Below, in pieces: positions 35,504 through 44,920 of a DNA stretch of 64,000 nucleotides; within the stretch, counting starts at the first letter, position 1; each line of letters starts with the position of its first letter. The notes under the pieces are model-generated. The model had not been told where the DNA came from. It ran no database searches and was given only the letters and a program-made list of their open reading frames with translations. This DNA comes from Fluctibacter halophilus (GTDB lineage: Bacteria > Pseudomonadota > Gammaproteobacteria > Enterobacterales > Alteromonadaceae), in contig NZ_JAJEWP010000003.1 of NCBI RefSeq assembly GCF_020687825.1, positions 62,001 through 126,000 of the forward strand. The letters run 5' to 3'. Position numbers and translations under genes: made by a program.

Positions 35504-38125
35504 ATGAACAAAAACACGAAAATGAAGATTGCCGTCGCTGCAGCTGCAGTGAATCTCGCTCTCACATCTTCTGTCGTTGTCGCACAGGAACAAGAACAGG
35601 AACAGGATAGCATCGAGAAAATCCGCGTCACCGGCTCGCTGATCAAGCGAACCGATTTGGCCGGACCTTCGCCGATCACCTCCATAGACGCAGACCAGAT
35701 TGCCAATACCGGCGTAACCGATCTTATCGGCTTGTTTACCAAGTTGCCGATTTCTGGTCAGGGTACCTTCTCGACCCAGGGCAACAGCTCTGATGATACT
35801 GCTAACGGTGGTTCGAGCGTGTCTCTGCGTGGACTGGGTGCCGACAGCACCTTAATCCTGATCAACGGTCGCCGCGTGTCTGTATCGCCTTTTGCCAAAG
35901 GCATCGATACGGCATTTGTGGATATCAACAATATCCCGCTGTCCGCCATCAAACGGGTTGATATTCAAAAAGACGGTGCCTCCGCTACCTACGGTTCTGA
36001 TGCCATCGCCGGGGTTATCAACATCATTCTTAAAGACGATTTCGAAGGTGTGGAAGTCAGTGCCAAAATCGGTGATACCGCCGATGGCGGTGGCAAGGAG
36101 CAAAACCTTAGCCTGATGTTCGGCACGGCGACCGATAAAGCCAGCCATACCTTTATTCTGGATTATTTCGATCGCGAAGAAGTCCTCTATGCTGATCGCG
36201 ACTACAGCCGTTCTTCCAACCAGGCGGCATTGCGTCCCAACGACCCTGATGCGGTGGACTTCCGCAGTTCGTCGGGCATTCCGGGTACCATTGCGTTGGC
36301 GTCAGACCCGACCAACCGCATCATCGACGAATTTGGCAATGACACCTGCCCTGCAGAGGACATCGATCGCGCCAATAACCTGTGTCGCTATGATTATGCG
36401 CCCTACATGAGCATGTTCCCCGATGCCGAGCGCCTGAGTTACATCTACCTGGGTAATTACGAGCTGGATGATGACATGCGTGCTTTCGTCGAGTTCAGTG
36501 GGCAGAACTCCAAATCGGTTGTTCGTGGTGCCGGTAGCCCGAGTTTCAACGAGTTGTTCATGTCCGGTGATAACGCCAATCATCCGTTTGCCGATGACCC
36601 CACCCACCCGTTCTATGGTCAGGATTTGACCATGCGTCGTCGTACCGTGGATATCGGTAACCGTGAAAAGCGCGTCGATACCGATTATTACCGCGCCATT
36701 GTGGGTCTGGAAGGTGAATTTGGTGACTGGAGCTGGGAAACCGCGTACAGCTACATCAAAAGTGAGTCGGTAGAGCGTGGTGTGGACGGGTTCCCGAATT
36801 CCCGCCGTATCCAGGAAGCCATCGACAGTGAGCTTTGGAACCCCTTTGAGCCCTCGTCCAACTCCCAGGAAGCACTGGACTACATCGAAACCACCACCAC
36901 TCGTATCGGTAAATCCACCAACAAGTCTCTGGACTTGGTGTTCTCCGGCCCTATCGCCCAAATCGGTGAGATGGACGTGATGATGGCCATCGGTGCGGAG
37001 TACCGCGAAGAAGCCATTTCGGATAACCCGGATGAGCAATACCTGCGTGGTGAAGTGTTCGGTACCGAAGCCACCCAGGCCAACGGTAGTCGTGACAGCA
37101 CGTCGATTTTTGCCGAAGTGATCGTGCCAGTGTCAGACACCTTTGAGATGCAATTTGCCCTGCGTCATGAAGATTACAGTGATTTTGGTACCACCACGGA
37201 TCCGAAAATCTCGTTCCTGTGGACACCGATGGATACTCTGTCGATTCGTGGCTCTTATGGCACCGCGTTCCGCGCGCCGTCGCTGCATCAACTGGGCCTT
37301 GGTCGTACCGATGAGTCACCAAACCTGGTCGATACTGCCCGTTGTAATGCTGTAGGACTGGGTTGTCAGCCCCAGGAATATACAGCTATTTTTGCCGGTA
37401 ACCCGGACCTAGGGCCGGAAGAGTCGACAAACTACAATATCGGTCTGATCTATGAAGTCACTGACAATCTGGATTTCTCAATTGACTACTACAGTTACGA
37501 TATTGAGGACATCATTGATTCTGATACCCAGTTTGTTTTCACCAATTTCGGTACCGACTCCTCTGTTGTAGAGCGTTTACCCACGTCTAACCCGAGCGAT
37601 CCCGGCGAAGTGGTACGCATTTACGACTCGTTTCAAAACATCGGAGACCTGGAGACCACCGGTCTTGATCTGGATGTGGGTTACACCCTGCAGTCCGACA
37701 TGGGCGACTTCCGCTTCAGTTACGTGATGAACTATGTGTTGAAGTATGAAGAGTACCGTCCGAGTGTGGACGGTGGACGTCGTCTGAATCGCCAGGAAGG
37801 TGAATTTGAACAGCCCGAGGTGCGTTACACCGCAGCGATGGACTGGTCCCGCGATGTGTGGAGTGCGTCGGTGGCTGTCAACTACATTGGTGAGTTTGAC
37901 GGCAGTGCGGATGCCGGTTTTGGCGACAAAACCGTCGATGCAATGACCACCGTGGATTTGGTGGTGAACTATGTCGGCTTCGACAACACCACATTGACCG
38001 TGGGGGCAACCAACCTGTTCAACGAAGAACCCCCGTACAGTCATCACGACTTTATGGGCTTTGTGAACACCACCCACAGTGGTCAGGGCCGCTTCATGTA
38101 CGCCAAAGCGACCTATCGCTTCTAA
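35504..38125 (+). CDS. TonB-dependent outer-membrane receptor
   Basis: This 873-residue receptor has a signal peptide (about 1-27, ending SSVVVAQ), a short EQ repeat and a TonB-box-like stretch (EKIRVTGS). The plug domain follows (about 45-170; VSLRGLGADSTLILINGRRV, DIQKDGASATYGSDAIAGVINI), then a 22-strand barrel that ends in the aromatic YAKATYRF. The GSLIKRTDLAGPSPI start is that of the Gammaproteobacterial group often found with peptidases. With the S9 peptidase 100 bases downstream it probably imports peptides. AAGGGA precedes the ATG. A terminator follows. Confidence 0.94.
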   Translation: MNKNTKMKIAVAAAAVNLALTSSVVVAQEQEQEQDSIEKIRVTGSLIKRTDLAGPSPITSIDADQIANTGVTDLIGLFTKLPISGQGTFSTQGNSSDDTANGGSSVSLRGLGADSTLILINGRRVSVSPFAKGIDTAFVDINNIPLSAIKRVDIQKDGASATYGSDAIAGVINIILKDDFEGVEVSAKIGDTADGGGKEQNLSLMFGTATDKASHTFILDYFDREEVLYADRDYSRSSNQAALRPNDPDAVDFRSSSGIPGTIALASDPTNRIIDEFGNDTCPAEDIDRANNLCRYDYAPYMSMFPDAERLSYIYLGNYELDDDMRAFVEFSGQNSKSVVRGAGSPSFNELFMSGDNANHPFADDPTHPFYGQDLTMRRRTVDIGNREKRVDTDYYRAIVGLEGEFGDWSWETAYSYIKSESVERGVDGFPNSRRIQEAIDSELWNPFEPSSNSQEALDYIETTTTRIGKSTNKSLDLVFSGPIAQIGEMDVMMAIGAEYREEAISDNPDEQYLRGEVFGTEATQANGSRDSTSIFAEVIVPVSDTFEMQFALRHEDYSDFGTTTDPKISFLWTPMDTLSIRGSYGTAFRAPSLHQLGLGRTDESPNLVDTARCNAVGLGCQPQEYTAIFAGNPDLGPEESTNYNIGLIYEVTDNLDFSIDYYSYDIEDIIDSDTQFVFTNFGTDSSVVERLPTSNPSDPGEVVRIYDSFQNIGDLETTGLDLDVGYTLQSDMGDFRFSYVMNYVLKYEEYRPSVDGGRRLNRQEGEFEQPEVRYTAAMDWSRDVWSASVAVNYIGEFDGSADAGFGDKTVDAMTTVDLVVNYVGFDNTTLTVGATNLFNEEPPYSHHDFMGFVNTTHSGQGRFMYAKATYRF

Positions 38126-38144
38126 GCGAGCCAATCAGTTATAG

Positions 38145-38169
38145 AGGCGCCTTCGGGCGCCTTTTTTTT
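38145..38169 (+). terminator. Intrinsic terminator of the TonB receptor gene
   Basis: AGGCGCC-TTCG-GGCGCCT is followed by eight T residues, 19 bases after the receptor stop. The S9 peptidase downstream therefore needs its own promoter or readthrough. Confidence 0.92.
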
Positions 38170-38224
38170 GGCGCACAGGGCACATAAACGGTATACTTCC
38201 TGGCACGATTAAAGGAGATGTCCC

Positions 38225-40147
38225 ATGTCACGGATGCTATGGGCGCTGGTGCTCTGCCAGTGCGTTGTTATGTCGGCTGCAGCCACCACCGCCGCCAAGG
38301 TTCCTGTAGAAGCTTTTTCACAATTACCCCAGTTTACCCGACCCAGTCTGTCCCCTTCCGGCAACCGAATTGCGTACTTGCACAATGCACAGCAACCGGA
38401 AGTGACGGTGATGGGCTGGAAAGATCGCACCACCGGAGAGCAGGGTTATCTGTTTTCGTCGGACAACCTCAACGCCCGTATCAACTGGCTGCGTTGGGTC
38501 AACGAAAGCACGATTTTGTTCAGTGTCCGGTTTGCCGACAATCGCGGTGGTGTGGATACCAAAGAGACCCGCCTGTTGTCGATCAATGTCGAGCATGAAA
38601 ACCCCGAGCCGACGGTACTGATCAAACCGCACAGCTTTCGTGATCACATCTCGCAATTTCAGGACAAGGTGATTGATGATTTGCCCGATGATCCTGACCA
38701 TGTGCTGATAGAGGTGGATCTCGACGTTCAAAACCAGCCTTCGGTGTACAAGCTGAATGTACACACCGGGGCGAAATCCCGGGTAGAGAAAGGCAAGCGT
38801 CAGATCCGTTGGTTTATGACAGACCAGCAACACCGCGTGCGATTGGGCGAAAAGCTCAGTTACCGTACCGGTGAAGCCGTCATTTACGTGCGCCAGGCAA
38901 ACAGCGAAGAGTGGCAGTCACTGTACGAATATGACGCCCTGAAAGCGCCGGGCATTGAACCCTTGGGCTTCGATTTGGACCCCAATATTCTGTATTTCGC
39001 GGTGTTCGAGAATGACCGTAAAGTGATCAAATCGATGGATTTGCGCAGTAAAGAGCAGACCCTGGTCTACAAAGACCCGGACTACGACGCCGATGGTCGC
39101 CTGATCTATTCCAGCGCAACCGGAGAGGTCATCGGCATCACACACCTCAATTCACCCACCGGCCGCATTTACTGGAAAGGTGACCGGCAACGGTTATTGG
39201 ACGGCCTCAATAAAGCCTTACCGGAGTTTGACAATTACCTGGTGGATTTCAGCCGCGACGAGCGCGTCTATCTGATGTATTCGGAAACCAGCAACATGCC
39301 TGGGGCTTATTTCCTTGGTGACCGTGACAAAGGCACCTTGGAGCTGGTATTTGAACAGTACCCCGAGATACCGACCGATTTGGGAACCCAGCGATTGGTT
39401 ACCTATCAGGCCCGTGATGGGGTGAGTATCGAAGGCTACCTGAGTCGCCCGGCAGGACAGGATGGCCCTGTACCGACCATTTTGCATCCTCATGGTGGTC
39501 CCGGTGCCCGAGATGTCAGTGGCTTTGACTATTGGACCAGCTACTTTCTGAGTCGGGGGTATGCGGTGTTTCGGCCTAACTTCCGCGGTTCGACCGGCTA
39601 TGGTTACACCTTTGCCCAGCAACAGATGCAAGGCTGGGGGCTGGCGATGCAGGATGATCTGACCGATGCCGCTCATTGGCTGGTCGAGCAGGGCATTGCG
39701 CAAAAGGATCGTATGTGCATTGTTGGTGCCAGCTATGGTGGTTATGCGGCATTGATGGCAACGGTCAAGACGCCGGACCTGTTTCAGTGTGCGGTGAGCT
39801 TCGCCGGCGTCAGCGATTTACCTGAATTGATTTCACACCATCGTCGTTATGTGGGCTTGAAGTTTGTGCGTAACCAGATTGGTACGGACAGCGATGATAT
39901 GGAGGCCCGCTCGCCTTATTACCATGCAAAATCGATCAAGACGCCGATTTTGTTGGTACACGGCGAAGATGATCGGGTCGTGGACAAGCGCCAATCGGCG
40001 CTAATGGCCGATGCGCTGGAAGATGAAGATAAAGACGTGGAATATATCTTGTTACCTCAGGGCGACCACTACCTGTCAATACAGGGCAACCGTCACCGCT
40101 TTTTCCGCGCCATGGATGCCTTTCTGCACACCCACCTGGCTAAATAG
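38225..40147 (+). CDS. Exported S9-family prolyl oligopeptidase
   Basis: This 640-residue serine peptidase has a signal peptide (MSRMLWALVLCQCVVMSAAA), an N-terminal beta-propeller (about 25-380) and a C-terminal alpha/beta-hydrolase domain. The triad is visible: Ser in VGASYGGYAAL (about 503), Asp in LVHGEDDRVV (about 583) and His in QGDHYLS (about 618). AAAGGAGA stands before the ATG. Its neighbourhood with a TonB receptor points to periplasmic cleavage of imported peptides. Confidence 0.94.
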   Translation: MSRMLWALVLCQCVVMSAAATTAAKVPVEAFSQLPQFTRPSLSPSGNRIAYLHNAQQPEVTVMGWKDRTTGEQGYLFSSDNLNARINWLRWVNESTILFSVRFADNRGGVDTKETRLLSINVEHENPEPTVLIKPHSFRDHISQFQDKVIDDLPDDPDHVLIEVDLDVQNQPSVYKLNVHTGAKSRVEKGKRQIRWFMTDQQHRVRLGEKLSYRTGEAVIYVRQANSEEWQSLYEYDALKAPGIEPLGFDLDPNILYFAVFENDRKVIKSMDLRSKEQTLVYKDPDYDADGRLIYSSATGEVIGITHLNSPTGRIYWKGDRQRLLDGLNKALPEFDNYLVDFSRDERVYLMYSETSNMPGAYFLGDRDKGTLELVFEQYPEIPTDLGTQRLVTYQARDGVSIEGYLSRPAGQDGPVPTILHPHGGPGARDVSGFDYWTSYFLSRGYAVFRPNFRGSTGYGYTFAQQQMQGWGLAMQDDLTDAAHWLVEQGIAQKDRMCIVGASYGGYAALMATVKTPDLFQCAVSFAGVSDLPELISHHRRYVGLKFVRNQIGTDSDDMEARSPYYHAKSIKTPILLVHGEDDRVVDKRQSALMADALEDEDKDVEYILLPQGDHYLSIQGNRHRFFRAMDAFLHTHLAK

Positions 40148-40197
40148 CGCCTGCGATGTTTGTGCACCATTAAACGATGAAGGGCTGCGTCATCAGG

Positions 40198-40238
40198 GCC
40201 CGGCAATGTTATACTGCCGGGCTTAATCATCCCGGCAG
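40198..40238 (+). promoter_or_regulatory. Two mutually exclusive hairpins before the Bcr/CflA gene
   Basis: GCCCGGCA (40198-40205) can pair with TGCCGGGC (40215-40222), and the overlapping CTGCCGGG (40214-40221) can instead pair with CCCGGCAG (40231-40238). The second ends 6 bases before the ATG, covering the ribosome-site position. It may be an RNA switch or simply a doubled terminator of the S9 gene; there is no T tract. Confidence 0.5.
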
Positions 40239-40244
40239 TAGACT

Positions 40245-41483
40245 ATGAGTACCCCACACGTTTCCACCGCGCCCAACACTAAGCCCGCCCTGGGCCTGGT
40301 TGAGTTCATCATCCTGATGGCGTTTATGACGTCATTGGTGGCGCTGAGTATCGATGCGATGTTGCCGGCGCTGAGTCTGATTGGAGAGGATTTACACTCC
40401 AGTGGTCCGCAACAGGATCACCTGATCGTGTCGTTGTTCTTTTTAGGCATGGCGTTGGGGCAGTTGGTTTATGGACCCGTGTCTGACGCCAAGGGACGGC
40501 GGTTTGCGATCATTTCCGGGCTGGTGATCTTTGCCATCGGCACGGTGATTTGCATGTTGGCCAAAGACATGACCGTACTGCTTTTTGGCCGTGTGGTACA
40601 GGCGTTTGGTGTCTCCGGTCCAAGGATTGCGTCGCTGGCACTGATCCGGGACCAGTACGCGGGCGATGCAATGGCTCGGGTGATGTCGTTTATCATGATG
40701 GTGTTCATTCTGGTACCGATGCTGGCGCCGGTATTTGGCCAGGCCATCCTGTGGTTTGCTTCCTGGCAGCACATTTTCACCTCATTTTTGATCTTTGGCG
40801 CCGGACTGGGCGTGTGGTTTTACCTTCGTCAGCCTGAAACCCTGCCAGCATCGCAGCGGGTCCCGTTCAGCTGGCAGCAGTTGTGGGTGTCTTCCAGATT
40901 TATTCTGACCCATCGCCAGGTGATGGGGTACACCCTGGCGATGGGGTGCATTTTCGGCGCGTTTCTGGCCTATCTGAGTGGCTCGCAAACACTGTTTCAG
41001 GATATCTATGCGGTGGGAGAATGGTTTCCGGCCTTTTTTGCAGTGTTGGCTTTTTCGATCGGGTTTGCTTCGTTTGTAAACGGCAAGCTGGTGATGCGAC
41101 TGGGTATGCTGCGTTTGTCACTGGCCGCGCTGAAAGGCGTCATCGTTGGCTCTGTGGTGTTGTGTGCGTTGGCCGTTAACTATCAGGGCCTGCCACCGCT
41201 GGCACTGCTGGTGGGGGTACTGTTTGTGACCTTTTTCTGCGTCGGTATCCTGTTTGGCAATCTGAACTCCATGGCCATGCATCCGTTGGGGGAAATGGCA
41301 GGACTGGGCGCGGCCATCATTGGCTCATTGAGCAGTTTGCTGTCGGTGCCGGTCGCCATCGTGATTGGCAGTTTTGTGCAGCACACCATGACGCCTATCG
41401 CGGTTGGATTCTTACTGTTTTCGGTACTGGCTTATCTGGCGGTGAAATGGGCAGACGCCAATCAGCATAACAATATTTGCTGA
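40245..41483 (+). CDS. Bcr/CflA-family MFS multidrug exporter
   Basis: This 412-residue transporter has twelve membrane helices. It shows the DHA1 motif A GQLVYGPVSDAKGRR (about 72-86), the helix-1 pattern ALSIDAMLPALS and the antiporter segment GRVVQAFGVSGPRIASLALIRDQY of the Bcr/CflA group. Such proteins expel drugs or small metabolites by proton antiport. The substrate is unknown. No regulator gene is adjacent. Confidence 0.92.
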   Translation: MSTPHVSTAPNTKPALGLVEFIILMAFMTSLVALSIDAMLPALSLIGEDLHSSGPQQDHLIVSLFFLGMALGQLVYGPVSDAKGRRFAIISGLVIFAIGTVICMLAKDMTVLLFGRVVQAFGVSGPRIASLALIRDQYAGDAMARVMSFIMMVFILVPMLAPVFGQAILWFASWQHIFTSFLIFGAGLGVWFYLRQPETLPASQRVPFSWQQLWVSSRFILTHRQVMGYTLAMGCIFGAFLAYLSGSQTLFQDIYAVGEWFPAFFAVLAFSIGFASFVNGKLVMRLGMLRLSLAALKGVIVGSVVLCALAVNYQGLPPLALLVGVLFVTFFCVGILFGNLNSMAMHPLGEMAGLGAAIIGSLSSLLSVPVAIVIGSFVQHTMTPIAVGFLLFSVLAYLAVKWADANQHNNIC

Positions 41484-41520
41484 CCGCCGAGCTGCCTTCA
41501 TCGAGGATGTGTTGCGGGCG

Positions 41521-41853
41521 TTACTTCACCAGGCGCACGGAGCGTGGTGCATGCAGGTTTTCGACAATGTCCACAACCCGTGGATGACGCACACCATTTT
41601 TCATTTTGTCGTAGTGGAAACTCTTCATTTCCAGTGCCTGACAAAAGCGATAAAAGGTCATAAAGTCCTGACGGGTGAAGTCTTCGGCTTCACGTGTCAA
41701 CTGACTGTCTATGTACATCTGATCCCCATTTGCCGTCAGGGTTGCAACGGCGGTGTAGGGGTCACCATAATTCTGCACGCGCAGCGCTCGAACCATTTTT
41801 ACTTCAAAAATCCAATCATCCATTTGGGTGAAACGTGATATTGAAGATTTCAT
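41521..41853 (-). CDS. Hypothetical protein, 110 residues
   Basis: This soluble protein begins MKSSISRFTQMDDWIFEVKM and contains VATLTANGDQMYIDSQLTREAEDFTRQDFMTFYRFCQALEM. It has a beta-rich first half and helical second half. AGGAGAAA precedes the ATG. I recall similar conserved hypotheticals in Alteromonadales but cannot name a family. It is convergent with the exporter gene. A hairpin (AAGGCTC/GAGCCTT, 41929-41956) lies in its upstream region. Confidence 0.75.
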   Translation of the reverse strand: MKSSISRFTQMDDWIFEVKMVRALRVQNYGDPYTAVATLTANGDQMYIDSQLTREAEDFTRQDFMTFYRFCQALEMKSFHYDKMKNGVRHPRVVDIVENLHAPRSVRLVK

Positions 41854-42084
41854 CTATTTTTCTCCTGCAAGTCACACTTGCATCTTCATTCAGGACTCAT
41901 AACGACGGACCACCGGAAGACAAAGCAAGGCTCAGGCCATAACCTCAGAGCCTTACAGGCGGTGGCTTAGAAAATTACGTTATAAAAAACAGTCTCCATT
42001 CGGCGACACCAAAAGGCGGCCAAACGGCAATTCTTCCGTGAAGGTGGCGTTTTGTCCGGTATTATTGTTATTAAAATCAGGCAC

Positions 42085-42258
42085 TAAGACCAAAAATGTA
42101 AAAAATGGTTCGCTGTCACTTTTCGCCGACAGTCCCTGAAACCCCCCATTTATCTGGGGATAACACCGATAATGCGACTCGGTTGAACGGCTTAAAACGG
42201 CAAAATAAACCCGTTTGCTACCATATCGGCAGTGGCAGTGTATTTCTACACTTTTTTT
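42085..42258 (+). ncRNA. Candidate structured small RNA, plus strand
   Basis: Four stem-loops precede a terminator: CTGTC/GACAG (42113-42132), CCCCA/TGGGG (42144-42159), ACCGA/TCGGT (42165-42183) and AAACGG/CCGTTT (42195-42216). The last hairpin, AGTGTA-TTTC-TACACT, has a seven-T tail. No plus-strand gene ends here. A TAAAAT -10-like element near 42071-42076 could start it, but no good -35 is seen. The 5' end is approximate. Confidence 0.38.
42237..42258 (+). terminator. Intrinsic terminator without an upstream gene
   Basis: A perfect 6-bp stem (42237-42242 with 42247-42252), tetraloop TTTC and T tract 42252-42258. The nearest plus-strand gene ends 750 bases upstream. Confidence 0.75.
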
Positions 42259-42343
42259 GGATTTTTTCCAGAATCTTAGCGGCTTACAGGCGGGCTGGGA
42301 AAAATATTTTCCGTCATTAAAGTGTCATTTTTGCGCAGACAGA

Positions 42344-42370
42344 AAAAACCCGGCCACAAGGACCGGGTAA
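42344..42370 (-). terminator. Intrinsic terminator of ilvC
   Basis: On the minus strand ACCCGG and CCGGGT close a short loop and are followed by six T residues. It lies 58 bases after the ilvC stop. Confidence 0.88.
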
Positions 42371-42427
42371 AAGGGCTTAGTAAAGCACCTAACGACAGAA
42401 ACTGTCAGGCCATCGCTGGCCGTGAGA

Positions 42428-43912
42428 TCAATGACTCTCGACGATCGCTTTCATGTCGGTCATGTATCCGCGTAATTGTTCACCCACGGTTTCGACACCG
42501 TGCTGGCGAATGGTCTTGTTCACCTCAACCAGGGTTTTGTTGTCCACACCATTATTGGACAGTTGCAAACCTTTACCGATGTCTTCGCTGGTCAGGGTCG
42601 GCATTATCTTGTCACGCAACAATGGGATAGCGGCATTGGCGAATAAATAGTTGCCGTATTCGGCTGTGTCGGAGATGACCACGTTCATTTCATACAGGCG
42701 CTTACGGGCGATGGTGTTTGAAATCAACGGCGTTTCGTGCAGCGATTCATAGTAGGCCGACTCGGGCAGAATCCCCGCTTCTACCATCACATCGAAGGCC
42801 AGCTCCACACCCGCTTTAATCATCGCTACCAGGAAGATGCCATGATCGAAATACTCTTGCTCGGCGATTTTCCCGTCATACACAGGGCTTTGTTCAAAGC
42901 CGCTGCGACCGGTTTCTTCGCGCCAGGCCAGCAAGTTAGCATCACCGTTGGCCCAGTCTTCCATCATGGTGCTGGAAAAGACGCCGCTCATGATGTCGTC
43001 CTGATGTTTCTCGAACAGCGGTCGCAACGTCGCCTTCAAGTTTTCAGACAACGCGTTAGCGCGCAGTTTGGCCGGATTGGATAAACGGTCCATCATGTGG
43101 GTCACACCGCCGATTTTCAGTGCTTCGGTGATGGCTTCGAGGCCGTATTGGATCAACGCGCCGGCATAACCAGGGTCAATGCCATCGGCAACCATTTTGT
43201 CGTAGGCCAGAATGGCTGCGGTCTGTTGCATGCCGCACAAGATGGTTTGCTCACCCATCAGATCGGATTTCACTTCGGCTACAAAGGAAGATGCCAGTAC
43301 GCCAGCCCGATCGCCGCCAGTGGCAGAGGCCAATGCTTTGGCAATGTCCCAACCTTTTTGCTCTGGATCGTTCTCTGGGTGAACCGCGATCAACGTCGGT
43401 ACACCGAATCCGCGTTTGTATTCTTCGCGCACTTCCGTGCCCGGACATTTCGGCGCGCACATCACAACGGTGATGTCGGCGCGGATCTGCTGACCTTCTT
43501 CGACAATGTTGAAGCCGTGGGAATAACTCAGCGTAGCGCCCTGCTTCATCAACGGCATTACCGCTTCGACAACACTGCTGTGCTGTTTGTCGGGTGTCAG
43601 GTTGTAGACCACATCTGCCTGGGGAACCAGCTCCTGATACGTGCCGACCGTAAACCCATTGCTGGTCGCCCGTTGAAAAGACTCACGCTTTTCATCGATG
43701 GCTGCCTGACGCAGAGCGTAGGAAACGTCGAGACCAGAGTCGCGCATGTTCAGGCCCTGGTTTAAGCCCTGCGCACCGCATCCGACAATAACGATTTTCT
43801 TGCCTTTGAGGTAATCGCAGCCGGTTGCGAATTCTTCGCGCTGCATAAAGCGACAGCGGCCAAGCTGGTCCAACTGTTGACGTAACGACAACGTATTAAA
43901 GTAATTAGCCAT
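42428..43912 (-). CDS. ilvC: Ketol-acid reductoisomerase (class II)
   Basis: This 494-residue enzyme isomerises and reduces acetolactate or acetohydroxybutyrate with NADPH and magnesium in valine and isoleucine synthesis. The start [28 protein letters not shown] matches E. coli IlvC, and the Rossmann motif is [25 protein letters not shown]. The length is that of the long class II form with duplicated knotted domain. It is divergent from ilvY, its usual activator. Confidence 0.97.
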   Translation of the reverse strand: MANYFNTLSLRQQLDQLGRCRFMQREEFATGCDYLKGKKIVIVGCGAQGLNQGLNMRDSGLDVSYALRQAAIDEKRESFQRATSNGFTVGTYQELVPQADVVYNLTPDKQHSSVVEAVMPLMKQGATLSYSHGFNIVEEGQQIRADITVVMCAPKCPGTEVREEYKRGFGVPTLIAVHPENDPEQKGWDIAKALASATGGDRAGVLASSFVAEVKSDLMGEQTILCGMQQTAAILAYDKMVADGIDPGYAGALIQYGLEAITEALKIGGVTHMMDRLSNPAKLRANALSENLKATLRPLFEKHQDDIMSGVFSSTMMEDWANGDANLLAWREETGRSGFEQSPVYDGKIAEQEYFDHGIFLVAMIKAGVELAFDVMVEAGILPESAYYESLHETPLISNTIARKRLYEMNVVISDTAEYGNYLFANAAIPLLRDKIMPTLTSEDIGKGLQLSNNGVDNKTLVEVNKTIRQHGVETVGEQLRGYMTDMKAIVESH

Positions 43913-44038
43913 GGTGATCCTATTCCAAACATCAAGTCAGTGACGATCTTGTGGGGTGAGGATAGTAGAACGGTTTTGTTGTGGAAAATGATATATTTGC
44001 AAGATAGTATTTCATTTTGTGCAATAACGAGGCGCGGC
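43913..44038. promoter_or_regulatory. ilvC-ilvY divergent control region
   Basis: TTGCA at 43997-44001 and TGCAA at 44020-44024 form an inverted pair separated by 18 bases within the 126-bp divergent region. IlvY of E. coli binds tandem operators here and activates ilvC with acetolactate. The operator call is tentative. Confidence 0.5.
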
Positions 44039-44920
44039 GTGGACTTAAAGACACTTCAACTGTTCCAGCATCTGGCCGGAACGCTACATTTTGGCCAAAC
44101 AGCAGACGCGATGTACGTCAGTCCGTCGACACTTAGCCGCGCTATCCAGCGTCTGGAAGATAGCCTCGGGGTCGCCTTGTTTGTGCGTGATAACCGCAGT
44201 GTCACGTTAACGGCCGCGGGGCGGCGCACGCTGGCCAGTTGTCAACGCATACTGGAAGAGTGGCAGTTGTTGCACGGGGAGTTGGATGAACAGCAGCAGC
44301 TTTTGCGCGGTGAACTGAGTTTATTCTGCTCGGTAACCGCCAGTCTCAGTCACCTGCCCTCGATACTCAATCGGTTTCGCCGCGCACATCCGCAAGTGGA
44401 ATTGAAATTGGATACCGGCGATCCGGCATTGTCGGTGCGCAGGGTCACCGAACAATCCGTTGATGTTTCCATCGCAATTCATACGCCGGATTTTCCGGCT
44501 GAGCTGCGTTTCTTATTGTTGGATCATATTCCTTTGCTATTGATTGCACCCAAAGCCCTGGGGTTGACCCGCCTCAGTGAGGTTGACTGGCGCAAGCATC
44601 CGATGATCTTACCCGACTCGGGACCGTCAAAACGTATTGTTCACCATTGGTTTGCCGAGCAAGGGATCAGGCCCAGGGTGTATGCCAGCGTCGGTGGCAA
44701 TGAAGCCATCGTCAGCATGGTCGCACTGGGCTGCGGAATAGGTATTGTGCCGCAGGTGGTGGTGGATCATTCCATCGCAGGCCAGTCGGTCAGCCGCATC
44801 GCTATTCCGAATATAGAGGACTATCCGCTGGGGCTGTGTTGTCTGCAAAAACGCGCCCAGGAACCCGCCATCAAAGCGCTGTTTAACGAGGCCGCGCAGG
44901 CATGGCAGTTGCCGGGTTAA
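44039..44920 (+). CDS. ilvY: LysR-family regulator IlvY
   Basis: This 293-residue activator has the winged helix FGQTADAMYVSPSTLSRAIQRLEDSLG, closely like E. coli IlvY, and the effector domain with ELSLFCSVTASLSHLPSIL and VGGNEAIVSMVALGCGIGIVPQVV. I start at GTG 44039 (reading MDLKTLQLFQHL) with GAGG 6 bases upstream; the frame is open 99 bases further but without homology. It responds to the IlvC substrates in enterics. Its last 38 bases overlap comM. Confidence 0.94.
   Translation: MDLKTLQLFQHLAGTLHFGQTADAMYVSPSTLSRAIQRLEDSLGVALFVRDNRSVTLTAAGRRTLASCQRILEEWQLLHGELDEQQQLLRGELSLFCSVTASLSHLPSILNRFRRAHPQVELKLDTGDPALSVRRVTEQSVDVSIAIHTPDFPAELRFLLLDHIPLLLIAPKALGLTRLSEVDWRKHPMILPDSGPSKRIVHHWFAEQGIRPRVYASVGGNEAIVSMVALGCGIGIVPQVVVDHSIAGQSVSRIAIPNIEDYPLGLCCLQKRAQEPAIKALFNEAAQAWQLPG

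Larger units (their letters stand above)
41854..42427. other. Protein-gene-free stretch of about 570 bases
   Basis: AT-rich, with no credible protein frame; the 71-codon plus frame at 42105-42320 has no ribosome site and crosses a terminator. It holds the upstream region of the 110-residue gene, a series of plus-strand stem-loops ending in a terminator (42085-42258), and the ilvC terminator. Confidence 0.6.

Noticed and set aside
36302-37039. Minus-strand open frame of 245 codons
   Set aside because: It is antisense to the TonB receptor barrel; its composition is typical of a shadow frame.
42105-42320. Plus-strand frame of 71 codons
   Set aside because: It crosses the terminator at 42237-42258 and lacks a ribosome site; the region is better explained as untranslated.
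43097-43765. Plus-strand open frame of 222 codons
   Set aside because: It is antisense to ilvC, has no ribosome site and no recognisable domain.
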